From Ignavibacteria bacterium (GTDB lineage: Bacteria; Bacteroidota; Ignavibacteria; Ignavibacteriales; Ignavibacteriaceae), in assembly GCA_017302895.1 (NCBI GenBank), contig JAFLBV010000002.1, positions 496,001 to 560,000 of the forward strand: DNA of 64,000 nucleotides. Direction: 5' to 3'. The position numbers were made by a program, and so were the translations under genes. Within the stretch, counting starts at the first letter, position 1, and every line of letters starts with the position of its first letter. The notes under the pieces are model-generated. The model worked only from the letters and a program-made list of their open reading frames with translations. It did not search any database and was not told where the DNA came from. Positions 26,449-38,371 of the stretch are shown here, in pieces.

Positions 26449-27273
26449 TCACACGCTTTCAGAAATTTGATTCACTTCTCTGTTAAGTTTTTGAAGTTCG
26501 TCAAATGCAGATGAAGCAAAATCTTCTTCTTGTGATGCGTAAATGATATTTCTGCTGGAATTAATCAGAAAATTTCTGTGTCCTGCAGAATTAAATATTG
26601 AAGCGACCTCACCGGCACTGCCACCTTGCGCTCCGACGCCCGGCACTAGAACCGTGGTACCTTTCAAATCAACAATATCTTCCTTCAAGTTTTCGATCCT
26701 TGTTGCTCCAAAAACTGTGCCAAGTTGATTTGCCGGGTACCAGCTTTTGATTTTTCGCAGCACAGATTTATAGAGAGCTGTTCCGTCGCTCAACAACATT
26801 TTTTCAAAATCTTCCGAACCTTTGTTCGAGGTGAGTACGAGTATGAAATTAATTTTCCCTTCGTACTCAAAAAATGGATCAAGGGAATCCTTCCCCATAT
26901 ACGGAGCCAGGGTTGAACAATCGAATCCCAGTTCATCGAAGATTGCTTTGGCATACATCATGGAAGTATTTCCGATGTCCCCCCTTTTGGCATCTCCAAT
27001 TATCAGTACATCCTCACTCCTGGAGCGGATTAACTCCACAGTTTTCCTTAAAACCTTAAAACCTTCCATTCCATGACTTTCATAAAAGGCAAAATTAAGC
27101 TTGTATGCTGCGGCTTCAGTTATTGTTGATTCAACAATTAGTCTGTTAAATTCATACAGAGGATTTAAAGATTTTCTAACAACAGCAGGGATTTTTTTGA
27201 TGTCGGTATCCAAACCAACGCAGATATGTTTTCCCTGTTTTACAAGTGCTTCCAGTTTTTCAAACGAATTCAT
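26449..27273 (-). CDS. pyrF: Orotidine 5'-phosphate decarboxylase (type 2)
   Basis: Last step of UMP synthesis, releasing CO2 from OMP. The 274-residue length and the opening VGLDTDIKKIP fit the longer type 2 class. The catalytic Asp/Lys set is in GDAKRGDIGNTS (Asp94, Lys96, Asp99), and the phosphate loop is in LVPGVGAQGG. It follows rodA by 8 nt at the end of the rod operon. Confidence 0.95.
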   Translation of the reverse strand: MNSFEKLEALVKQGKHICVGLDTDIKKIPAVVRKSLNPLYEFNRLIVESTITEAAAYKLNFAFYESHGMEGFKVLRKTVELIRSRSEDVLIIGDAKRGDIGNTSMMYAKAIFDELGFDCSTLAPYMGKDSLDPFFEYEGKINFILVLTSNKGSEDFEKMLLSDGTALYKSVLRKIKSWYPANQLGTVFGATRIENLKEDIVDLKGTTVLVPGVGAQGGSAGEVASIFNSAGHRNFLINSSRNIIYASQEEDFASSAFDELQKLNREVNQISESV

Positions 27274-27281
27274 TCACCACC

Positions 27282-28511
27282 TCAATTAATTGCGTGACGG
27301 CTTTTGGCTATGTTAAATACAATTCCGAGCATAATAAAATTTGACAGAAGTGACGACCCCCCATAGCTAACGAAAGGCAACGGAATTCCGATAACAGGAA
27401 CTATTCCAATAACCATTCCGATATTGATGGCAAAATGTATCACAAAAATTGATAGTATTCCTACAACGACCAGACTGAAAAAGTCACTCTTTGTTTCACT
27501 TGCTATCTTGAGGATTCTGAGAAATATTAGCACGAATAATGAAATCACTGCAATCGTGCCTAAAAAGCCGAATTCCTCTCCCACCACGCAGAAAATAAAG
27601 TCCGACCACAATTCGGGTATGAACTGTAACTGAGTCTGGCTGCCCGACATGAATCCCTTGCCCCAAAGTCCTCCGGAGCCTATGGCTATCTGCGCCTGAA
27701 TGGCATTATAACCTGCACCAAGTGGATCTGAGTTCGGATCGACAAATGTAAGAATTCTCTTTTTTTGGTGAGGGCTCAGGATGTTAAAGAAATACTTTAC
27801 AAAGAATGCCGAAGCAAAATTTACACCCAGAAGGGCTGTTGTGATGAAAATATTTTTTTTAAATACAAACAGAAAAGCAATAACAACAGCAAATGCGCCT
27901 GCAATGTACCAAACCCCGAACAGGGAACTGATCATTACTAGAGGTGGAGCTAGAACGACAAACAAACCAAATGCACTTATTCCCCGCCAAAAAAGCAGGG
28001 TAAGGATCATCCCAAAATAAACCAGCGAACTTCCCAGATCGGGCTCAAGCATTATCAGAGCAACAGGAAAAAGTCCGATTGCCAGATATTTCAAAATTAC
28101 TTTTATATCCTCGATATCATTCCCTTTTTCTTCCAGAAATGATGCCAGGGCAAGAAGTGTTGCAATTTTCGAAAATTCAGCCGGCTGGAGATTCAGAGGG
28201 CCCAAACTTATCCAAGCTTTGGCACCACCAATTGTTTTACCAAAGATGAGTACTGCTATCAGCAAAAAGATGCTTAACCCGTAAGCCCATGGGATTGCAG
28301 TTCTTATAAGTGTGCTGGGAAGGTTATAGATTACAACAAAAATTATGATTGAGAGAACAAGAGCAACTATCTGTTTTTCAAAATTGTTTCGAACCTGGGT
28401 TACATTCTGAGTTGAACTGTAAATCGCCAGTAACCCGAATGTTAAAAGAATAATAACAGCACCAAAAATCAGGAAATCGAATCTCCCGGATATTTTCCCG
28501 CCTAACTTCAT
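27282..28511 (-). CDS. rodA: Rod-shape SEDS glycan polymerase RodA
   Basis: Inner-membrane peptidoglycan polymerase that works with PBP2 in the elongasome. The 409 residues form ten hydrophobic helices. Conserved SEDS parts are visible: NLQPAEFSKIATLL, EPDLGSSLVYFG, FIPELWSDFIFCVVGEEFG (containing the extracellular Glu/Asp region) and the terminal IPLPFVSYGGSSLLS. The start abuts the mrdA stop. Confidence 0.95.
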   Translation of the reverse strand: MKLGGKISGRFDFLIFGAVIILLTFGLLAIYSSTQNVTQVRNNFEKQIVALVLSIIIFVVIYNLPSTLIRTAIPWAYGLSIFLLIAVLIFGKTIGGAKAWISLGPLNLQPAEFSKIATLLALASFLEEKGNDIEDIKVILKYLAIGLFPVALIMLEPDLGSSLVYFGMILTLLFWRGISAFGLFVVLAPPLVMISSLFGVWYIAGAFAVVIAFLFVFKKNIFITTALLGVNFASAFFVKYFFNILSPHQKKRILTFVDPNSDPLGAGYNAIQAQIAIGSGGLWGKGFMSGSQTQLQFIPELWSDFIFCVVGEEFGFLGTIAVISLFVLIFLRILKIASETKSDFFSLVVVGILSIFVIHFAINIGMVIGIVPVIGIPLPFVSYGGSSLLSNFIMLGIVFNIAKSRHAIN

Positions 28512-30347
28512 CTAATCCCCGTTTTCAATGTTAGTGAGAAGTTGGGTTGTATCCCCTGATTTTGAAGGTTTTTTCGGTTTCTCTTCCTTTTCTTTCTGTT
28601 TTATTACTCCTGAAGAACGAAGATATGCAAGAATGACCTGTTCAGCCACCGGTGCAGCCACATCAGCTCCGTAACCTGCATTTTCAAAAAGAACTGCGAC
28701 TGCTATTTTGGGATCATCATAGGGGGCAAACCCGACAAACAGTGAGTGGTTTCTCCCGTGGATATTCTGCACTGTTCCTGTCTTGCCCGCTATTACCACA
28801 TCGGTACTCCGGATGTTCTTGGCAGTTCCCCCGCCACCATTGACCACGAGCCACATCCCTTTTTTGATAATCCTTACATTGCTCTCACTGACTCCGGTAT
28901 TGATTTCTTCGAACCGGAAAGGAACAAATTTTCTCTTCTCATCGAGATAGCCTTTAACAAGATGAGGGACAAATGACTTGCCGTTGTTTGCAACAATTGC
29001 GGTCATCAGAGCCAGTTGAAGCGGTGTCATACTCACCTCGCCCTGTCCGATACCAACACTAACCAAAATACCTTTGGGCCAGCCTTTCCCGTATATTTTT
29101 TCATAATACTGAGTGGAGGGTATCAAACCTTTAGATTCTTCCAGAAGATCAATTCCTGTCTTGGTTCCAATCCGGAATTTCTTTGCAAATTCATTAAGAC
29201 GGTCCACTCCAATTTCAAAAATCAATTTGTAGAAAAACACATTGCATGAACCCTCAAGCGCCCTGTAAACTGTTGTCGCGCCATGAGCACCGTGGCACTT
29301 GAATGTTCTGTTTCCATAGGTGAATGATCCGGGGCAGTAAATTGTGCTGTTTTCGTTTAACACACCGAGTTCCAGCGCACACAAAGCCACAATTACTTTA
29401 AATGTGGACCCGGGAGAATGGGTTGACATGGTAGCTCTGTTAAACTGCGGTTTAAGTGGATTTGAAATCAGTTCCCTCATATAATCTGCGGGAGTAATAT
29501 CGGAAAACTTCGAAAGGTCGTATCCGGGTGAGCTTGAAAACGCCAGTATCTCACCTGACGAAGGTTCTATTGCAACTATCGCTCCGCTCCTTCCGTGCAT
29601 CACCTGTTCGGCAGTAAGTTGAGCGGCAGAGTCAAGAGAAAGTACGAGGTCTTTCCCCTTTATCGAAGGTTTGTCGGCATTCCCTTCCTTAAATCTTGCA
29701 ATTTTCTTCCTTGATGCATTTACAAGAATGTAGTTGTACCCCTTTTCACCGCGAAGGTAGGTTTCATAGCTCTTTTCAATACCATTCATGCCGATGTTAT
29801 CACCAAGAGTATAGAAGCTGTCTTTTTTCAAGTCGTTATCGTTCGTCTCTTTTAGATAACCAAGGACATGGGATGCACCAAAAATATTTGTGTAACCCCG
29901 CTTTATTTCGATTATGTAATCGACTCCGGGGAATCGTTCAGAATTCTCTTCCAGCCAACCGATTTCCTGAAATGTAGCACCCTTCTTGATACGGACAGGT
30001 TGATACTTCCCGTATTTTTTGTGCTTCAGAAGTATGCGTGAAATAGTGTCTTTGGGAAGTTGGAGGAGCGATTCGAGCATCGAATTTTTCGTGGTGTCGT
30101 ATTCGTAAGGAGTAATTCTTACAGTGTACGACGGCACATTGTCAACCAACAATCTAAAATTACGGTCATAAAGAACACCCCTGAGGGGCATCTGTTCAAT
30201 CGCCTTAATACTGTTGTCGGTAGATTTATTTTCAAATTTACTGTTGAAAACTATCTGCATCTGAAATAGCTTTAAACCGTAAACAAGAAAAAGACCTAGT
30301 ATAATAGAGGCGAGCACAGTCTTTCTTGTCGAGGAAAGTAGTGTCAT
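28512..30347 (-). CDS. mrdA: Penicillin-binding protein 2
   Basis: Class B transpeptidase for cell elongation, anchored by an N-terminal helix (about 10-30). The 611 residues contain a dimerisation/pedestal part and a transpeptidase domain with SPGSTFK (Ser314, Lys317), SCN (367-369) and KTG (522-524). The tail of about 35 residues is charged and Lys/Glu rich. Overlaps mreD by 4 nt. Confidence 0.95.
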   Translation of the reverse strand: MTLLSSTRKTVLASIILGLFLVYGLKLFQMQIVFNSKFENKSTDNSIKAIEQMPLRGVLYDRNFRLLVDNVPSYTVRITPYEYDTTKNSMLESLLQLPKDTISRILLKHKKYGKYQPVRIKKGATFQEIGWLEENSERFPGVDYIIEIKRGYTNIFGASHVLGYLKETNDNDLKKDSFYTLGDNIGMNGIEKSYETYLRGEKGYNYILVNASRKKIARFKEGNADKPSIKGKDLVLSLDSAAQLTAEQVMHGRSGAIVAIEPSSGEILAFSSSPGYDLSKFSDITPADYMRELISNPLKPQFNRATMSTHSPGSTFKVIVALCALELGVLNENSTIYCPGSFTYGNRTFKCHGAHGATTVYRALEGSCNVFFYKLIFEIGVDRLNEFAKKFRIGTKTGIDLLEESKGLIPSTQYYEKIYGKGWPKGILVSVGIGQGEVSMTPLQLALMTAIVANNGKSFVPHLVKGYLDEKRKFVPFRFEEINTGVSESNVRIIKKGMWLVVNGGGGTAKNIRSTDVVIAGKTGTVQNIHGRNHSLFVGFAPYDDPKIAVAVLFENAGYGADVAAPVAEQVILAYLRSSGVIKQKEKEEKPKKPSKSGDTTQLLTNIENGD

Positions 30348-30850
30348 TCCAGCCAGTCACCTTTTTTTGTTGGAGTTGCAAAGATCCAAATTGCGCTTAT
30401 GAATCCTGTGTAAAGTGCGGGAGTAATTCCCTGCTCAAAAATAAGTTTAAGAAGATTATTATTCAGGTCGAAATTTGTTACCAGAGCGAAAGTTGAAGAG
30501 TTGATGAAGGCTGCAAGCAGAATTATAAATATAAATCTGTAGGACTTTAAATTAATGTCAATTCTGTTTGTACTGAAGTAACCTGCTACGAATCCCGCGA
30601 CAGTTTTGGCAAGAGCAGCACTTCCCAGTAAATTTCCTGTAACAAGGTCAAATATCAGCCCGGCACCAAATCCAAACACCGTACCCGGTATCTGTCCCTG
30701 TTTCACTGCATAGTAAACTACAAGTATCAGGATAAGGTCCGGAACTATGGTTTCAATTGAAATAAGGGGAACGAAAACGACCTGCACAAACAGAAGAGGT
30801 ATTAGATATAAAACCGGAAGAAGGTACTTGAAATATTTGTTATTTGTCAT
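30344..30850 (-). CDS. mreD: Rod-shape determining protein MreD
   Basis: A 168-residue protein with five or six hydrophobic helices, between mreC and mrdA. Its sequence is weakly conserved, as usual for MreD, and the identification depends on size, topology and position. The segment QVVFVPLISIETIVPDLILI near the start fits. It overlaps both neighbours by 4 nt. Confidence 0.88.
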   Translation of the reverse strand: MTNNKYFKYLLPVLYLIPLLFVQVVFVPLISIETIVPDLILILVVYYAVKQGQIPGTVFGFGAGLIFDLVTGNLLGSAALAKTVAGFVAGYFSTNRIDINLKSYRFIFIILLAAFINSSTFALVTNFDLNNNLLKLIFEQGITPALYTGFISAIWIFATPTKKGDWLE

Positions 30851-31680
30851 TTCGTCTTCAGATAATTCAGTTCGTAATTGTCCACTTTTTTACTCTGCAC
30901 CATACGCATAACAAACACATTCAGGGTACTGTTCAGATCGACATACGGATCGATGAGGATATCGTTGAACAAACCGCTCTCGGGATTCAATATCTTAACA
31001 ACTTCTCCTACCGGCAAATTTATTCCGATTAATGAACTGATTTCAGAAGTGATAATTCTCTCCCCTTTCTTCAATTGCAAGGTTTTTGGAATCCCTTGCA
31101 TAATCAGTTCTGTGCCGTTCCACTTGAGGATACCGGGGGTTCCCGAATTCAACAATTTCACGATGATTTTCAGATTGACATTTTTGTAAGTTCTTACGAT
31201 CGAGTAGTTTTCTGTGGAAGTGTAGACGATTCCCAGAAGTCCGTTGTGCGATATCACGGGCATCCCGGGTTTTACAGAATCTTTTGTACCTTTATTGATG
31301 GTGAAATTAACCTGATCTGCAAGGTATGATTTGGAAATGACTTCTGAGGCTATCAATTCGTATGAGCTCGTATCCTGAAATGCAAGCATTTCTCTCAACT
31401 CACTGTTTTCCAGACCGAACTCCCGCAACTGATTATTTTCGAGCATCAACTCCGCATTTCTTCGCCTGAGTTCCTCATTGTCGGACCGGAGATCAGTGAT
31501 GAAATTGACATATCCAAATACCCCGGAAACTCTCGAGAAAGTCGATAAAGCGAGTGCTCTAAGCTTCTGTGTCGATTCGGATTCACTTAACGACATCAGA
31601 AAAAATGAAATGATTATGAGAATTATCAGGATTAGATAAGACTTGAAAGATTGAAAAAGTGAATAGAAAAATTCTCTCAT
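30847..31680 (-). CDS. mreC: Rod-shape determining protein MreC
   Basis: Periplasmic scaffold that activates PBP2-RodA. The 277 residues show an N-terminal membrane helix (about 12-30), a coiled coil (about 60-100, SDNEELRRRNAELMLENNQL) and a double beta-barrel with KPGMPVISHNGLLGIV. It overlaps mreD by 4 nt and lies 1 nt after mreB. Confidence 0.93.
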   Translation of the reverse strand: MREFFYSLFQSFKSYLILIILIIISFFLMSLSESESTQKLRALALSTFSRVSGVFGYVNFITDLRSDNEELRRRNAELMLENNQLREFGLENSELREMLAFQDTSSYELIASEVISKSYLADQVNFTINKGTKDSVKPGMPVISHNGLLGIVYTSTENYSIVRTYKNVNLKIIVKLLNSGTPGILKWNGTELIMQGIPKTLQLKKGERIITSEISSLIGINLPVGEVVKILNPESGLFNDILIDPYVDLNSTLNVFVMRMVQSKKVDNYELNYLKTK

Positions 31681-31681
31681 T

Positions 31682-32707
31682 CTAATAGCGACGGTGCCTT
31701 ATCAAAACTGCAGAATATCCATTCAGATTATCAATGACCCTTCCGGCACCGCGAACCACTGCAGTAAGGGGTTCCTCCGCAATGTGAACGGGCAGATTTG
31801 TCTCCAATCTTATTCTTTTATCAAGACCCTTCAGGAGCGCACCACCTCCCGACAACATAATTCCGGAACTGTGAATATCGGCTGAGTGCTCGGCTCCGGT
31901 TCTCTCGAGTAATCTCCTGACTGCCTCAAGAATCTGAACTACAGGTCCCTCGAGGGCATCCCTGATTTCCACAGATGAAACTTCAACTTTCTTTGGAACA
32001 CCGCCTACAAGATCCCGTCCCTTTACTTCGATGGTAAGTTCTTCCGGTAACGCCATGGCAGAACCGACCTGACATTTTATTGCTTCAGCCGTCCTTTCTC
32101 CAATCAGAATATTGTAGTTCCTTCTGAAGAAGCTTACAATTGCTTCATTCATTTCATCACCGGCAACCTTGATCGATTCTTCAACCACGATACCTGAAAG
32201 TGCAATTACAGCAATTTCAGTAGTTCCACCACCAATATCGATAACCATGTTACCTTCGGGTCTGGAAACATCGATTCCTATACCTATGGCAGCAGACATT
32301 GGTTCAGAAATAAGGTGAACCTCTTTTGCCCCTGCATGCTCGGCACTGTCTCTAACAGCCCTTTTTTCAACTTCGGTTACGCCGCTCGGAACAGCTATTA
32401 CCACTTTTCTGGCAGAAACAATACCTGAATTAACTTTTTTGATGAAAGCACGAATCATCCCTTCGGCAATTTCGAAATCGGCGATTACTCCGTCTTTCAT
32501 CGGTCTGGTTACAGCAATCTCACGGTGCTCTCTGCCCATCATCTCTTTGGCTTTATTGCCAAGGGCGATGATTTTCCTGGTGTTGCGGTCGTAGGCCACG
32601 ATTGAGGGCTCGTTTAACACGATTCCCTTACCTTTGACATGAATAAGAGTATTCGCTGTCCCAAGGTCGATTGCTATATCATTTGCTAAAAAATCCAATA
32701 ATCCCAT
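31682..32707 (-). CDS. mreB: Rod-shape determining actin homolog MreB
   Basis: Bacterial actin that guides wall growth along the long axis. The 341 residues have the nucleotide-binding blocks IDLGTANTL, VVIAVPSGVTEVEKRA, MVIDIGGGTTEIAV and GIMLSGGGALLKG. It is the first rod gene, 10 nt after purH, so the rod genes may be co-transcribed with purine genes. Confidence 0.97.
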   Translation of the reverse strand: MGLLDFLANDIAIDLGTANTLIHVKGKGIVLNEPSIVAYDRNTRKIIALGNKAKEMMGREHREIAVTRPMKDGVIADFEIAEGMIRAFIKKVNSGIVSARKVVIAVPSGVTEVEKRAVRDSAEHAGAKEVHLISEPMSAAIGIGIDVSRPEGNMVIDIGGGTTEIAVIALSGIVVEESIKVAGDEMNEAIVSFFRRNYNILIGERTAEAIKCQVGSAMALPEELTIEVKGRDLVGGVPKKVEVSSVEIRDALEGPVVQILEAVRRLLERTGAEHSADIHSSGIMLSGGGALLKGLDKRIRLETNLPVHIAEEPLTAVVRGAGRVIDNLNGYSAVLIRHRRY

Positions 32708-32717
32708 CTAAGAAACC

Positions 32718-34250
32718 TCAGTGTTTAAAGTGTCTGACTTTTGTAAATATCATAGAGATCGCATGCCTGTCCGCAGCTTCAATACTCTCTTTGTCGCGTA
32801 CCGACCCCCCGGGTTGTACGATCACTGTAATTCCAGCCTCCGCAAGAAGATTCACTCCATCCTCAAACGGGAAAAATGCGTCTGATGCAGCAATAGCCCC
32901 TTTGGTGTCGAATCCGAACTCTTCAGCTTTTTTGATTGCAATTTTTACTGAATCCACTCTGGAAACCTGTCCGGCACCAATCCCGATTGACCTGCCTTCC
33001 TTTACCAGCACGATGGCATTCGACTTTACATTTGCACAGATTTTCCAGGCTAAAAGAATATCCTTTTCAGCCCCTTTCTCAGGCATTTTTCTGGTTACTG
33101 TTTCAAAATTCTCGAGTTCACCCCGGTATGAATCCTTTTCCTGAACGAGATAGCCCCCTGCTGCATTTCTGATAACGAAGGGAATATCCACTTTTTTCTT
33201 CTGAAGAAGCACTCTTCTTTGTTTTTTTCTGTTCAAAATCTCTATAGCCTCTTCCGTGAATGAAGGGGCAACCACGAGTTCAAGGAAAATCTCGTTTAGT
33301 TTTTCCGCTGTTTCGGCATCAACGATACTGTTAAATACCACAATTCCACCGAATGCAGAGACCGGATCGCATGACAAAGCTTTTGTGTATGCATCCAGTG
33401 AATTTTCACCTGTTCCGACTCCACAGGGATTGCTGTGTTTGATAATGGCGCACACAACTCCGTCAAGTTCAGATACGAGCTCTGAAGCTGCCGAGAGGTC
33501 AAGTATATTGTTGTATGAGAGCTCCTTGCCAATAAGCTGTTCAAAGTATTCGTTGAAGTCACCGAAAAAATATCCCTTTTGGTGAGGGTTTTCACCATAT
33601 CTTAAAACCCTCCGCTCAGGTTCAAATATCGAAAGTGTTCCTTTTTCACCGGTAGTTCTCCTCTCAAGAGTTGAGGAGATCAGTGAATCATACTGAGCGG
33701 TAACCTTGAATGCTTCAATTGCTAAAAACTGCCGGTAAGGTTCGTCAATTTCTCCTTTTCCCGCTCTTTCAAGAAACTCGAGGTACTGATGTGGAGCAGT
33801 GAGTATCGAGACAAATCTAAAATTCTTGGCAGCAGCCCGTATCAGTGAAACCCCGCCAATATCAATCTTTTCAACAAGTTCCGGAATTGATGAGTCAACA
33901 TTTGAGGCAGCCCCTGAAAAATTGTACAAATTTACAACCACTACATCGATATCTACAATTCCGTGTTGTGCCATCTCGGCAAGGTCATCTTTGTTATCCC
34001 TTCTCGCCAAAATTCCGCCGAAAACTTTTGGGTTAATTGTCTTTACTCTTCCTCCCAGGATTTCAGGGAAACCCGTAAAATCACTTATTTCAACACATTC
34101 GACTTTCGACTCCCTTAACAGCCGGGCTGTGTTTCCTGTTGAAACGATTGTATATCCCAAACCTGACAAACCGGATGCCAGTTCGACACAACCGGTTTTA
34201 TCCGTCAGTGAGACAAGAGCATATTTCTTCAATTTTATTCTTTCTGTCAA
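32718..34250 (-). CDS. purH: Bifunctional AICAR formyltransferase/IMP cyclohydrolase
   Basis: Last two steps of de novo IMP synthesis. In the 510-residue protein the N-terminal MGS-like cyclohydrolase part has ALVSLTDKTG and VSTGNTARLL. The AICAR transformylase part has CAIIKHSNPCGVG with its Lys-His pair, ALSCDPVSAFGGI and the end ITVIVQPGGSVRD. It is 21 nt downstream of purN. Confidence 0.96.
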   Translation of the reverse strand: MTERIKLKKYALVSLTDKTGCVELASGLSGLGYTIVSTGNTARLLRESKVECVEISDFTGFPEILGGRVKTINPKVFGGILARRDNKDDLAEMAQHGIVDIDVVVVNLYNFSGAASNVDSSIPELVEKIDIGGVSLIRAAAKNFRFVSILTAPHQYLEFLERAGKGEIDEPYRQFLAIEAFKVTAQYDSLISSTLERRTTGEKGTLSIFEPERRVLRYGENPHQKGYFFGDFNEYFEQLIGKELSYNNILDLSAASELVSELDGVVCAIIKHSNPCGVGTGENSLDAYTKALSCDPVSAFGGIVVFNSIVDAETAEKLNEIFLELVVAPSFTEEAIEILNRKKQRRVLLQKKKVDIPFVIRNAAGGYLVQEKDSYRGELENFETVTRKMPEKGAEKDILLAWKICANVKSNAIVLVKEGRSIGIGAGQVSRVDSVKIAIKKAEEFGFDTKGAIAASDAFFPFEDGVNLLAEAGITVIVQPGGSVRDKESIEAADRHAISMIFTKVRHFKH

Positions 34251-34271
34251 TTAACTACTCGTGGAACGAAT

Positions 34272-34877
34272 TCAGACGATTCTGACTCTGCCGTCCACAA
34301 TCTTTATCCTTTGTTCTGCAAAAAGTGCAACTGTGGCGGGCAGCAGTTTATGCTCCTCTACCAGCACTTTTTCGGCTATCTCATCAGGAGATTTCACCAT
34401 GGATATATCAACTGCAGACTGAGCAATTATATATCCTTTGTCATATTCATTGTTCACAAAATGTACTGTCGGACCTGATATTTTGGCACCTGAATCAAAT
34501 ACTGACTCATGGACAAAATGCCCGTACATTCCCTTCCCGCCAAAAGACGGAAGTAGTGCGGGGTGAATGTTTATAATACGGTTTTCAAACTTTGCCACAA
34601 ACCCGGCAGGAACCAGTTTAAGAAAACCTGCAAGCACAACAAGCCCGATTCCCTGATCAACCAGTATTCCAGCAATTTCATCAAAACTTAAACCGTGTTT
34701 TCCAACTGTCAGGGTCTTGATCCCTTTGGAATGAGCAAACTCAAACGCCTTACAATCAGGTTTGTCACTAATGACATAACTCGTTTCAACTAAATCAGTT
34801 AACAAGTCGCTGTTAACGATGGCCTGAAGGTTTGATCCCCTGCCTGAAACAAAAATTGCCAGTTTCAGTTTTGCCAT
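34272..34877 (-). CDS. purN: Phosphoribosylglycinamide formyltransferase
   Basis: Transfers the formyl group from 10-formyl-THF to GAR in purine synthesis. The 201 residues show FVSGRGSNLQAI, the catalytic Asn/His in IINIHPALLPSFGG and the catalytic Asp loop GPTVHFVNNEYDKG. It lies 6 nt from pyrG. Confidence 0.95.
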   Translation of the reverse strand: MAKLKLAIFVSGRGSNLQAIVNSDLLTDLVETSYVISDKPDCKAFEFAHSKGIKTLTVGKHGLSFDEIAGILVDQGIGLVVLAGFLKLVPAGFVAKFENRIINIHPALLPSFGGKGMYGHFVHESVFDSGAKISGPTVHFVNNEYDKGYIIAQSAVDISMVKSPDEIAEKVLVEEHKLLPATVALFAEQRIKIVDGRVRIV

Positions 34878-34883
34878 AAAATG

Positions 34884-36503
<1,620 letters not shown>

Positions 36504-36566
36504 TTAAATAATTTAAACTTCTAATATAGTTAGAATGGCAACCTTTTTCAAAGTTAATGGATGTGT

Positions 36567-37163
36567 TTACCCAATTACTTTTTCCTTGATATTCATTGCC
36601 CAGCGGGAGTAGGCATCACCGTTCAAATGAAGTCCGTCTGATGTAAAATCGAGCGACAAGTTGCCTGAAATGTCCTTTAAAAGAGCGTTATTGTCTAAAA
36701 ACTGAATATTTAATTCTCTCGCCATTACAGCAAGTGAGGCATTTACTTCATCAATTGTGCTGTTTTTTATTCCTGTTTGAAGCATCATTTCCCTGACAGG
36801 AAGTATCGATTGAAGAAAAATTATTGCACCTGTGGAACCGGAAAGTTTTAAAATAATTTCTCTGATATTGGAAATCACTTCATCCATTGGGTAGTGTCTC
36901 TGTAAATCGTTTACACCAATGGTTAAAAATATTTTTTCAGGATTTAATCCGATAATCTGATCCAACCGGTTCAATACTCCGGCAGTACTGTCGCCGGAGA
37001 TTCCCCTGTTTATGATTCTGATTTCGGGGAAAAATTCCTGCCACTCACACATTTCTGTTATACTGTCACCTAAAAAAACGACACACTCTCCATCGCTTCC
37101 GTACATTGAAAACAAAGTTGTGCGATGAATATAGTGTGAATCGATCTCAAGTTTTCTGCTCAT
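36567..37163 (-). CDS. SGNH/GDSL hydrolase
   Basis: A 198-residue single-domain esterase/lipase of the SGNH class. The four blocks are seen: VVFLGDSITE, NRGISGDST, LTIGVNDL and the terminal SDGLHLN with Asp and His. There is no signal peptide, so it is cytoplasmic. It is 78 nt from pyrG on the same strand and divergent from the Omp28-like gene. The substrate is unknown; acyl or acetyl esters are typical. Confidence 0.85.
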   Translation of the reverse strand: MSRKLEIDSHYIHRTTLFSMYGSDGECVVFLGDSITEMCEWQEFFPEIRIINRGISGDSTAGVLNRLDQIIGLNPEKIFLTIGVNDLQRHYPMDEVISNIREIILKLSGSTGAIIFLQSILPVREMMLQTGIKNSTIDEVNASLAVMARELNIQFLDNNALLKDISGNLSLDFTSDGLHLNGDAYSRWAMNIKEKVIG

Positions 37164-37251
37164 GTTGTTTTCTGATCTCTCAAATTTTTTGTAATTTCAA
37201 GATATAAATTTAATTAATACTTATTCGCCCAACCCATAATTCCGGTGTTCA

Positions 37252-38343
37252 ATGCAAAATATTTTTACTGTTTGTCTCGTATTCATAACCTTGGTAATTC
37301 CTCTTTCCGCCCAGTTTGATACACATGCCGTTGAAAATGTTACTTCCGGATTCAGACGATACCCCCTCTATGAGGAAGTGACGAATGCCTCGTGTGGTCC
37401 GTGTGCACAGAGTAATCCTGCCCTGAATTCATACATGGAGACAATGAAAGACTCATTGATTGGTGTAACCTATCATGCATGGTGGCCCGGGGTCAGCGAT
37501 CCGATGTATCAGCACAATATTCAGCAAAACCGTGATCGGATTCAATTTATGAAGGGAAATGTGAATGCGACACCGTGGTTGAATGTCGATGGAATAATTG
37601 TAGATGTCTGGCCATTTTCTCCCTCAAACTTGTCAGGAGCCTACAAGACCAGAATGGCTATCTCCTCCCCGCTCGGACTTGAAGTGAGCCAGTCACGAAT
37701 TTCGCCTGATTCCATTGAAGTGAGAGTGAAGGCATATTTGTTGTCAAACCTCCCGGCAGGTACATGGAAGTTAAGAGTTTATGCAGTTGAACACCCGGTT
37801 AATTTCACTACTGCACCCGGTTCGAATGGGGAAAAGTATTTCCCTCATGTATTCAGAAAATCGATCCCAAATTCTTCCGGTGAGCTTTTCCCGTCTTCGA
37901 AGGGTATATATGAGTTTACCTGGAGATATAAATTCGAAACTGCGTGGAAGGATTCAAATCAATATTCCATAGCTGTTGTTCAGGATGATATTACGAAAGA
38001 AGTGGTTAACGCCGGAAGCAGCAGGATACCACTCCAGTTTCCAGTCGGCCTGAAAGATGATGAAACAGGACACCTTCCTTCAACAGTAACGCTTTACGAC
38101 AATTACCCGAATCCATTTAATCCGTCAACAGTGATTTCTTATTCACTACCTGAGGCAACAGAAGTTAATCTCAGCGTATTTAATGCTGCAGGTGAATTTA
38201 TTAAATCCCTGCATAGCGGTTACAAAACTGCGGGTCATTACAAAATTGAATTTGAAGCCACCGGTTTTTCATCAGGAGTATATTTTGTTATTTTGAACAC
38301 ACCTGTTGGAAGATCGGTGAAAAAGATCAGTCTGCTGAAATAG
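37252..38343 (+). CDS. Omp28-like thioredoxin-fold protein with T9SS sorting domain
   Basis: A 363-residue exported protein. The signal peptide ends at about residue 21 (PLSAQ). Residues about 30-150 resemble the Omp28/thioredoxin-like family, with a CGPC motif (Cys48, Cys51) in VTNASCGPCAQSNPAL, followed by TPWLNVDG, which fits the cis-Pro loop. The last 80 residues (284-363) are a T9SS domain starting NYPNPFNPST and ending KKISLLK. I infer a cell-surface or secreted thiol-disulfide or ligand-binding protein. Confidence 0.85.
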   Translation: MQNIFTVCLVFITLVIPLSAQFDTHAVENVTSGFRRYPLYEEVTNASCGPCAQSNPALNSYMETMKDSLIGVTYHAWWPGVSDPMYQHNIQQNRDRIQFMKGNVNATPWLNVDGIIVDVWPFSPSNLSGAYKTRMAISSPLGLEVSQSRISPDSIEVRVKAYLLSNLPAGTWKLRVYAVEHPVNFTTAPGSNGEKYFPHVFRKSIPNSSGELFPSSKGIYEFTWRYKFETAWKDSNQYSIAVVQDDITKEVVNAGSSRIPLQFPVGLKDDETGHLPSTVTLYDNYPNPFNPSTVISYSLPEATEVNLSVFNAAGEFIKSLHSGYKTAGHYKIEFEATGFSSGVYFVILNTPVGRSVKKISLLK

Positions 38344-38371
38344 TTGATAACCTTAGGATTAGCCTAAAATA

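Noticed and set aside
32671-33144. 157-codon rightward frame opposite purH
   Set aside because: Runs against a certain gene and shows no family features.
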